A stretch of 64,000 nt of DNA from Raineyella sp. LH-20. Its GTDB lineage: Bacteria > Actinomycetota > Actinomycetes > Propionibacteriales > Propionibacteriaceae. The notes under the pieces were generated by a model. It saw nothing but the letters and a program-made list of their open reading frames with translations. It ran no database searches and had not been told where the DNA came from. A program made the position numbers and the translations under genes. Below, piece by piece: positions 57,687 through 64,000 of the stretch; position 1 is the first letter of the stretch; each line of letters opens with the position of its first letter. The stretch is taken from assembly GCF_033110965.1 (NCBI RefSeq), contig NZ_CP137003.1, positions 806,001-870,000 on the forward strand. The letters are read 5' to 3'.

Positions 57687-58552
57687 CACCGGCAGGCGAA
57701 GGCATCTGCCGCATGGCGGCACTTGCCGGACACTTCGGCAACGACATCGAACGCGCCCTGCAGAAGCTCGGGCCCCTGATCGAGCGGTGCCGGCACGACG
57801 GGATCGACCTGCTCGTCCTGCCCAACGCCTGCCTCGGCGGCTACATCTCCGACTTCCGGGCCCCCGACGAGGCCGATCTGCCACCCGCCATCGCCCTCGA
57901 TGGACCGGAACTCGACCGGCTCCGGGGCCTCGCCGGCGACCTGACCATCTGCCTCGGGGTGACGGAGGCCGCCGGTGACCACCGCTACAACACGGCGGTG
58001 TGCCTGTCCGGTGACGGTGTCCTCGGCGCGCACCGCAAGGTCCACCAACCGATGAACGAGGGTCGGGCGTATGACGCCGGCGCAGGCTTCCTGGCGTTCG
58101 ACAGTCCCGTCGGGCGGATCGGCCTGCTCACCGACTACGACAAGACGTTCCCGGAGGCGGCGCGCAGTCTCGCGCTGCAGGGCGCCCACGTCCTGGCCAT
58201 CCTCAACGCGTGGCCGGCGAACACGACCGACCGGTCCGATCGGATCCTGCACGACCGGCAGTCCCACCTGTACAACCTCTACGATGCGGCGCGGGCTGCC
58301 GAGAACCAGGTGTTCGTGGTGTCGTCGAACCAGACCGGGATCCAGGGTGGCCTGCGGTTCCTCGGGCAGGGCAAGGTCATCGGGCCGGGTGGCCAGGACC
58401 TTGCCCGCACCGGGGTCAAGGGTGGTCTGGCGGTCGCCGACGCCGACATCGAACGGGAGATCGCCCGGGCCCGCCGCACCCTGAACCACCTCGTCGAGCG
58501 CCGGCCCGAGGCGTACGCCGCCGGTCGCCTCTGCGAGCCGCAGCACCCTTAG
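57683..58552 (+). CDS. Nitrilase-fold protein lacking catalytic residues
   Basis: 289 residues from a GTG that overlaps the previous stop; an ATG at 57713 is an alternative. It is clearly related to the Nit6803-type gene at 53583 but reads LVLPNACLGG (N48 for Glu) and LLTDYDKTFPE (D151 for Cys), while K119 (HRKVHQ) remains. It cannot work as a normal nitrilase. Likely a partner subunit, regulator or a new enzyme chemistry. Confidence 0.85.
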   Translation: MTPAGEGICRMAALAGHFGNDIERALQKLGPLIERCRHDGIDLLVLPNACLGGYISDFRAPDEADLPPAIALDGPELDRLRGLAGDLTICLGVTEAAGDHRYNTAVCLSGDGVLGAHRKVHQPMNEGRAYDAGAGFLAFDSPVGRIGLLTDYDKTFPEAARSLALQGAHVLAILNAWPANTTDRSDRILHDRQSHLYNLYDAARAAENQVFVVSSNQTGIQGGLRFLGQGKVIGPGGQDLARTGVKGGLAVADADIEREIARARRTLNHLVERRPEAYAAGRLCEPQHP

Positions 58553-58604
58553 GACATCTCCTCCCGCCCCGACATCCGGCCGGCCGACATCAGAAGGAGG
58601 ACGC

Positions 58605-59729
58605 GTGCGCATCGCACTGCTGACATACTCGACCAAACCTCGCGGCGGAGTGGTACACACCCTCTCGCTGGCGGAGGCGCTCGCCCGGCTGGGCCACGAG
58701 GTCACCGTCTGGACCCTGGGACGGGGTGGCGACCGGGTCTTCTATCGCGCCGTCGATCCCGCGGTCGGCACCCGGATGGTCGAGTTCCCGCCGATCGAGG
58801 GCGAGGAGGTCGGACCCCGCATCATGCGCTCGATCCGTGTCCTGAGCGAGGCGTTCGCGGCATCGAGAGACGAGTACGACGTGGTGCACGCCCAGGACTG
58901 CATCAGCGCCAACGCCGTCGGACGCTGCATCCGCACCGTCCATCACCTCGACCAGTTCACCACCCCTGAGCTCGCCCGATGCCACGATCGGGCGATCACT
59001 GCGCCGTACGCACACATCTGTGTGTCGCAGTCGGTCGCCGACGAGGTACGGCGCGGCTGGGGCCTGGAACCGACCGTCATCCCCAACGGCGTGGACTTCG
59101 ATCGGTTCCATGACGTCGATCCCGCTGCGGTGGCCGACTGGGCCGCTCGGCTCGGCCACTATGTGCTGGCGGTCGGCGGGATCGAACCGCGCAAGGGCAG
59201 CATCGATCTGGTCCGGGCCTTCGCCGAGGCACGGGACCGGGCGACATCCGGCGAGGGAGCTCTGGACCCGGGGATCCGGCTGGTCATCGGCGGCGGGGAG
59301 ACCCTCTTCGACTACCGCCCGTACCGGGCCGAATTCGAGCGGGAGTGCGGCCGACTCGGCGTGGAGCCGGTCGTTCTCGGCACTCTCGACCAGGAGCAGA
59401 TGGCACCACTCGTGGCTGCCGCTGACCGGTTCGCCTTCCTGTCCATCAAAGAGGGGTTCGGTCTCGCAGCGATGGAGGCCCTGGCGGCGGGCGTGCCCCT
59501 GATCGCACGCGAGCTCCCGGTCCTGCGAGAGATCTTCGACGGCGGGGCACGCTTCGGCGGCACGATCGAGGAGATGGCTGATGCCCTGCTGGCCCCGCCC
59601 GACCCGGCCCTCACCCGACGCGGGATCGACCTGGCCCGTCACTACAGCTGGGACGCTGCCGCCGCGGCGCACGTCGACTTCTATCGGGCCCACCTGCAGC
59701 GTTCGGCAGCGACTGGGCTCGCACGCTGA
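58605..59729 (+). CDS. MSMEG_0565 family glycosyltransferase
   Basis: 374 residues, GTG after GAAGGAGG. GT4 GT-B fold: start LLTYSTKPRGGVVHTLSLAEALARLGHEV, the donor-binding VGGIEPRKGSIDLVRAF and FLSIKEGFGLAAMEALAAGVPL (E-x7-E). Glycosylates an unknown acceptor. Last gene of the Nit1C operon. Confidence 0.88.
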   Translation: MRIALLTYSTKPRGGVVHTLSLAEALARLGHEVTVWTLGRGGDRVFYRAVDPAVGTRMVEFPPIEGEEVGPRIMRSIRVLSEAFAASRDEYDVVHAQDCISANAVGRCIRTVHHLDQFTTPELARCHDRAITAPYAHICVSQSVADEVRRGWGLEPTVIPNGVDFDRFHDVDPAAVADWAARLGHYVLAVGGIEPRKGSIDLVRAFAEARDRATSGEGALDPGIRLVIGGGETLFDYRPYRAEFERECGRLGVEPVVLGTLDQEQMAPLVAAADRFAFLSIKEGFGLAAMEALAAGVPLIARELPVLREIFDGGARFGGTIEEMADALLAPPDPALTRRGIDLARHYSWDAAAAAHVDFYRAHLQRSAATGLAR

Positions 59730-59850
59730 TCACACGTCCGGGACGGCGTCGACCACCAGGTGGACGTCATGTCGTGGCTGCCGTCACGGTGTCCGTCGCG
59801 ACCGACGGGGCTGTCACGAGTGTCAGTGCCCCGATGGAGACTGTTTGCTA

Positions 59851-59866
59851 TCGAACGTCTGTTTGT
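59851..59866. promoter_or_regulatory. LexA-like SOS box candidate
   Basis: TCGAACGTCTGTTTGT: the left half matches the actinobacterial LexA box TCGAAC exactly, the right half is degenerate (4 of 6). It lies 12 bp before the HNH gene start. Confidence 0.45.
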
Positions 59867-59877
59867 TTGGGGGAATC

Positions 59878-61344
59878 ATGTGGGACTGGTCGGAGGCTGT
59901 CGGTGCGGATCGCTTGCCGCGCCCGGAGGCTGAGGATCTGGGGATCGGCATCCAGGGCGCCGCGACGGCGCAGGCACGGTGCGACGCCCGATTGCTGGAG
60001 CTGGTCGGACAGTTCGACGCGGGCGCGGGGTGGGGATGGTTCGAGGGGATCACCTCCTGCGCGCACTGGCTGGGGTGGGCGTGTTCGATGAGTCCGGGCA
60101 CGGCGCGGGAGCACGTCCGGGTCGCGCGGGCGCTGCGCTCTATGCCGACCGTCGCGGCGTGGTTCGCCGAAGGGGCCCTGACGTATTCGAAGGTCCGTGA
60201 GGTGACCCGGCTGGCCGGACGGGTCGAGGAGGTCGAGCTGTGCGAGTTGGCCCGTGACCAGACCGCCTCCCAGCTGGCCCGTACGGTCCGCGCCTTCCGC
60301 GCCCACTCCGGGACACAGCTGGGAAGGATCGAGCGACGCCGGTTGTCGTGGCACGAGACCGAGGACGGCATGGTCACGCTCAGCGCCCGCCTGCTGCCCG
60401 AAGAGGCCGCAGTCGTCCGCGGGGCCATCGACGCGGCGACCGACCGTCAGCGGGACGCCCCGGACGAGGCGATCTCTCCCGGCGCGGTCTCCCCGGAGGC
60501 GGTCTCTCCCGACAGCCACGCCGGCGACACCAATGATCCGGCGAACCGACCCGTCAGCGACCCGCTCGCCGCGTTGTGTGACGTGGCCCGCGGCTATCTG
60601 GACGCGGTCCCGACGACCAGTGTCGATGACCCGAGCCTGGTGGTGGTCCATGTCGGTGCCGAGACGCTCGCCGGAGCGGCCGGGGACGTTCCCGCGGGAA
60701 CGTCGGACGCTTCATCTGGCGGACTCGAGCCGGTCGCACCCCGGCCGGTCGCACCCGGAGCGACCGGAGCCGGGGCAGCGCGTTCCCTGCGGGCCTCAGC
60801 GGCGTGGATCGAGCGTGGTGGCCCGGTCGAAGCGGCAACCGCGGCCCGGCACGCCTGTGACGGCGATGTCGTCGGGATGATCATCGATGCCGAGGGCGAC
60901 GTACTGGCCATGGGCCGGGCGCGGCGGCTCGTCACGCCCGCCCAGCGACGCGCATTGCGGGTCAGGGACGGAAGCTGCCAGTTCCCCGGTTGTCGGCAGC
61001 AGCGACGGCTGAAGGCGCACCACATCGTGCACTGGGCCAACGGCGGAGCGACCGATCTGGACAACCTGGTCCTGCTGTGCCAGGCCCACCACACGTACGT
61101 GCACGAGGGTGGCGTGGAGCTGTCCGGCCGGCCAGGCGCGTGGGTGTTCACCCTGCCCGGCGGACACCCCATCAGCACCGGCGAGGCACCGGATCCCGAT
61201 CTGGTCGAGATGATCGTGCAGGCCGCCGCGCGGTCAGCCGCGGAACAGCCGGACAGGATCTTCCCGCCGCAGGCCGGTGAAGGGTTCCGCCTCCACGAGT
61301 GCGTACGACGCCTCTTCGACATCGAGCTGCCTGCCGCCGCCTGA
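59878..61344 (+). CDS. DUF222/HNH endonuclease domain protein
   Basis: 488 residues from the ATG at 59878. N-terminal DUF222 region (about 20-300) and C-terminal HNH (about 380-420: CQFPGCRQQRRLKAHHIVHWANGGATDLDNLVLLCQAHH). Common multi-copy family in Actinobacteria, often thought mobile. The genome palindrome is inside at 60687-60702 and encodes VPAGT in a low-complexity linker. Confidence 0.88.
   Translation: MWDWSEAVGADRLPRPEAEDLGIGIQGAATAQARCDARLLELVGQFDAGAGWGWFEGITSCAHWLGWACSMSPGTAREHVRVARALRSMPTVAAWFAEGALTYSKVREVTRLAGRVEEVELCELARDQTASQLARTVRAFRAHSGTQLGRIERRRLSWHETEDGMVTLSARLLPEEAAVVRGAIDAATDRQRDAPDEAISPGAVSPEAVSPDSHAGDTNDPANRPVSDPLAALCDVARGYLDAVPTTSVDDPSLVVVHVGAETLAGAAGDVPAGTSDASSGGLEPVAPRPVAPGATGAGAARSLRASAAWIERGGPVEAATAARHACDGDVVGMIIDAEGDVLAMGRARRLVTPAQRRALRVRDGSCQFPGCRQQRRLKAHHIVHWANGGATDLDNLVLLCQAHHTYVHEGGVELSGRPGAWVFTLPGGHPISTGEAPDPDLVEMIVQAAARSAAEQPDRIFPPQAGEGFRLHECVRRLFDIELPAAA
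60687..60702. repeat. Copy of palindrome CGTTCCCGCGGGAACG in a coding region
   Basis: Perfect 16-bp match inside the HNH gene, in the variable linker of the protein. Confidence 0.85.
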
Positions 61345-61378
61345 CCGCGGAGTCGATGGCGCCGCAGAACCGCTGGCG

Positions 61379-63526
61379 TCAGCCGGCGACGCCCAGGGCC
61401 AGCGGCAGCACCGCCGGCGCACCGGCGCGGCGCAACAGCCGCCCGACCACCGCCATCGTCCAGCGGGAGTCGACCAGGTCGTCGACCAGCAGCACCGGCC
61501 CGTCCAGAGCGGCGAGGCGTTCGGTGAGGTCGATGGGCACCTCCCAGCGGTCCCACAGCGACGCCAGCCGGAAGGCGCTGTTGCCTGCCGTGGTAGGCCC
61601 GACACCCGGCCGCACCGGCAGCATCCCCAGGTCGGCCAGCCGCCCCACCCGGGCGAGTCCGGAGACGGTCGCGGCGACCAGCTCCGGGCGGCCCAGCGAG
61701 CCGACGCCGATCACCGCGACCGGGCGTACGGCCCAGGTCCAGCCGGCGAGCACCCGTAGGCAGGCCTGTGCCAGCCCGGCGGGCAGCGGCCGGTCGACCG
61801 GGTGCCCGTCCTGGTCCGGGGCGAAGAGATCCCGCAGCGCCCGCCCGTGGCCGAGATCCGTCAGTCGGGCGACCGCTCGGCCCTCCTCGACCGTCTCGTC
61901 AGCCGCGATCCGACCCTTCATCGGGAGCCCGAGCCGGTCCATGCCGGAGGGCCACTGGCGGCGCGGCTCGATCGGCACCCCGACGTGCTCGAGTTCCGCG
62001 CCGGCCCGGGCGAGGGCGGCATCCGGGACGTCCTCGGCGTACCAGGGCCGCTCCCCCGCCGCGGCCAGGCAGATGTCGCAGCGTCCACACGGCCGGGCCT
62101 GCGGGTCGTCGAGCTGGGCGGTGAGGAACTCCATCCGACAGACCTCGCCGCGCTCGTACTCCAGCATCGCCTGCTGCTCGGCGGTCCGCGCCGCCGCGAT
62201 CCGGCCGTACCGTTCGGCGTCGTACGCCCACGGCACCCCGGTGGTCGTCCAGCCCCGATCGACCTTCTCCGCCGCGCCGTCGACGGCGAGCACCTTCAGC
62301 AGCAACTCCAGCGGCGTACGCCGGATGTCGACCCTGGCCTCCAGAGCGGCGACCGACAGCGGGCGGTCCGCCTCGGCCAGGGCTGACAGCACCGCGGATG
62401 CCTTCGCCTGGCTGGGCATCGAGGCGGAGGCGAAGTACTGCCAGATGTCGCCATCCTCGGCGCCGGGCAGCATCAGCACGTCGGCCGTCTCCACCGCGCG
62501 CCCCGCGCGACCGACCTGCTGGTAATAGGCGACCGGAGAGGAGGGCGCCCCGAGATGCACCACGAACCCGAGATCGGGCTTGTCGAAGCCCATCCCGAGC
62601 GCGCTGGTGGCGACCAACGCCTTCACCGCGTTGGTCTTCAGCGCCTGTTCGGCGGCCTCCCGATCGGCGGGATCCGTACGCCCGGTGTAGGCGAGCACCC
62701 GGTGGCCCTGCGCGGCGAGCAGTCGCGCAGTGTCCTCGGCGGCGGAGACCGTCAGGGCGTAGATGATGCCGCTGCCCGGCAGGTCGGCGAGGTGAGCCAG
62801 CAGCCAGCCGAGCCGGTGCCGGGAGGTCGGCAGCCGCAGCACGCCCAGCCGCAGTGAGTCGCGGGCCAGCGGTCCGCGGACGACGAACACGTCGTCGGAG
62901 CCCGCCGCGCCGCGGAGCCGTACGCCCAGTTGTTCGGCGACGTCGGTGATCACCCGGCTGTTCGCGGTGGCGGTGGTGGCGAGGATCGGCACGCCGTCGG
63001 GGAGCTGGGCGATCAGGTCGCGGATCCGCCGGTAGTCCGGGCGGAAGTCGTGGCCCCAGTCGGAGACGCAGTGCGCCTCGTCGATCACCAGCAGGCCCAT
63101 GTCAGCGACCAGGGCCGGCAGCACCGTCGCACGGAACCGCGGATTGGTGAGCCGCTCGGGCGAGATCAGCAGCAGATCGACCTCGCCGGCGTGCACCGCC
63201 GCAATGGTCTCGTCCCAGTCGGTGACGTTCGCCGAGTTGATCGCCGCCGCCCGGATGCCGGCCCGCTCCGCCGCGGCGAGCTGGTCGCGCATCAGCGCCA
63301 GCAGCGGCGAGACGATGACGGTGGCGCCCGCCCCCTGGCGGCGGCGCAGCAGGCAGGACACGAAGTAGACCGCCGACTTGCCCCACCCCGTACGTTGCAC
63401 CACCAGGGCCCGTCGCCGGTCGGCCACCAGTGCCTCGATCGCCTCGAATTGGCCGTCGCGGAAGTCCGCCCCCGGCACGCCGGTCAGGTCGCAGAGGATC
63501 GCCCGGGCGTCGTCGCGCAGTGTCAT
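61379..63526 (-). CDS. RecQ-type DNA helicase with phosphoribosyltransferase-like tail
   Basis: 715 residues. Walker A RTGWGKS (45-51), DEAH (149-152) and helicase C-terminal motifs (VATSALGMGFDKPDLGFVVH, QQVGRAGR) are clear, with a zinc region (CRMEFL...CGRCDIC). The last 90 residues carry a PRPP-loop-like LLVDDLVDSRWTM (about 679-691), as in phosphoribosyltransferases. 3'-5' helicase for recombination or repair; the tail's role is not known. Confidence 0.9.
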   Translation of the reverse strand: MTLRDDARAILCDLTGVPGADFRDGQFEAIEALVADRRRALVVQRTGWGKSAVYFVSCLLRRRQGAGATVIVSPLLALMRDQLAAAERAGIRAAAINSANVTDWDETIAAVHAGEVDLLLISPERLTNPRFRATVLPALVADMGLLVIDEAHCVSDWGHDFRPDYRRIRDLIAQLPDGVPILATTATANSRVITDVAEQLGVRLRGAAGSDDVFVVRGPLARDSLRLGVLRLPTSRHRLGWLLAHLADLPGSGIIYALTVSAAEDTARLLAAQGHRVLAYTGRTDPADREAAEQALKTNAVKALVATSALGMGFDKPDLGFVVHLGAPSSPVAYYQQVGRAGRAVETADVLMLPGAEDGDIWQYFASASMPSQAKASAVLSALAEADRPLSVAALEARVDIRRTPLELLLKVLAVDGAAEKVDRGWTTTGVPWAYDAERYGRIAAARTAEQQAMLEYERGEVCRMEFLTAQLDDPQARPCGRCDICLAAAGERPWYAEDVPDAALARAGAELEHVGVPIEPRRQWPSGMDRLGLPMKGRIAADETVEEGRAVARLTDLGHGRALRDLFAPDQDGHPVDRPLPAGLAQACLRVLAGWTWAVRPVAVIGVGSLGRPELVAATVSGLARVGRLADLGMLPVRPGVGPTTAGNSAFRLASLWDRWEVPIDLTERLAALDGPVLLVDDLVDSRWTMAVVGRLLRRAGAPAVLPLALGVAG

Positions 63527-63535
63527 CGGCCCGCC

Positions 63536-64000
63536 CTACCGGGCCAGCCAGGCGGCGTACGCGTCGAACGTCGACGGGCGGCCGAGGAAATCCTCGACCA
63601 GGTCGGCGGCGTTCCGCTCCCCTCCCCGGGCCAGGATCGTGTCGCGGTAGCGGGCGGCGACGGTCGGCTCGAACAGGTCGTCGGGGTCGAACGCGGAGAA
63701 CAGGTCCTTGGCGATCACCTGGGACCAGGCGTACGTGTAGTAGCCGCTGGAGTAGCCGTCGAGGTGCCCGAAGCTGCAGTGGAAATGCGTGCCCTCCAGG
63801 TAGGGGAACATCGAGTAGCGCCCCTGCAGCTCCCGCACCCGCGCGGTGAGGTCGGGATGCTCGCGGGCATGCAGGTCGTACGCCAGGGCGGCGTAGAACA
63901 TCTGGGTGCGGGCGTGGTAGCCCTTGCCGAAGTCCTCGGCACGCCGCATCCGCGCGACCAGATCGGCGGGGATCGGCTCGCCCGCCTCGTCGGTGGCGAA
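63536..64000 (-). CDS. M3 family metallopeptidase, C-terminal part
   Basis: About 154 residues up to the stop; the N-terminus and HExxH site are beyond the window. GTHFHCSFGHLDGYSSGYYTYAWSQVIAKDLFSAF is the C-terminal signature of thimet oligopeptidase/peptidyl-dipeptidase Dcp proteins. Cytosolic oligopeptidase. Oriented so that it would be transcribed ahead of or together with recQ (9 bp gap). Confidence 0.88.
   Translation of the reverse strand, partial: FATDEAGEPIPADLVARMRRAEDFGKGYHARTQMFYAALAYDLHAREHPDLTARVRELQGRYSMFPYLEGTHFHCSFGHLDGYSSGYYTYAWSQVIAKDLFSAFDPDDLFEPTVAARYRDTILARGGERNAADLVEDFLGRPSTFDAYAAWLAR

Overview
The window looks like chromosomal DNA of a high-GC Actinomycetota. GC is high throughout, codon third positions are mostly G or C, and GTG starts are common. 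The single rRNA operon carries the typical actinobacterial leader motif and has no tRNA in its spacer. A fermentative relative of Propionibacteriaceae fits the mix of a large acyl-CoA dehydratase activase, cobalamin-salvage genes and PTS sugar uptake. That family assignment is an inference.

Layout. 1-2570: an edge-truncated NADPH-dependent FMN reductase, a repeat-rich gap with three copies of a palindromic element, then a lipoprotein/secreted-protein pair. 2827-8441: a complete rrn operon on the minus strand (16S-23S-5S, promoter near 8441, two hairpins after 5S). 8680-29908: mostly housekeeping and metabolic genes, namely the 1530-residue activase with a divergent MarR regulator, O-acetylhomoserine sulfhydrylase, AMIN-like lipoprotein, succinate-semialdehyde dehydrogenase, PlsC acyltransferase, an ABC-like/YhgE/TetR operon, a DUF2207 protein, CobK-CobU, LMW phosphatase, YibE/F and a VOC protein.

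30282-37915 is an accessory cluster. It combines an SsuABC-type importer, a dihydroxyphthalate-decarboxylase-like protein, an MBL hydrolase, an IclR regulator, a Rid-family deaminase and a 3-hydroxyanthranilate dioxygenase-like cupin. Together they suggest uptake and breakdown of an aminated aromatic or related compound. Two near-identical 17-bp sites, before the binding-protein gene and before the Rid gene, are good candidates for the IclR operator. A TSUP exporter follows on the other strand.

38798-43075 is a kinase, NCS1 permease, ADP-ribosylglycohydrolase and GntR operon whose gene content resembles E. coli yegTUVW. 43076-43760 is a scarred gap holding repeats and a truncated nuclease. 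44708-50416 is a divergent lactose/cellobiose-type PTS locus with a PRD regulator and a 6-phospho-beta-glucosidase, arranged around a large imperfect palindrome.

51854-59729 is a complete Nit1C-type (MSMEG_0572/Sll0783) nitrogen-starvation cluster. It has the Sll0783-like protein, radical SAM protein, nitrilase, flavin monooxygenase, a fused GNAT-AIR synthase-like protein, the MSMEG_0570-type protein and a glycosyltransferase. It also has a second nitrilase-fold protein that has lost the catalytic Glu and Cys. An array of GTnAC pentamers upstream is a candidate GlnR-type site. The window ends with a DUF222/HNH protein behind a LexA-like half site, a RecQ helicase with a phosphoribosyltransferase-like tail, and the C-terminus of an M3 peptidase.

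The best candidates for something new are the 30-38 kb catabolic cluster with its operators, the nitrilase pseudoenzyme in the Nit1C operon, and the dispersed 16-bp palindrome.
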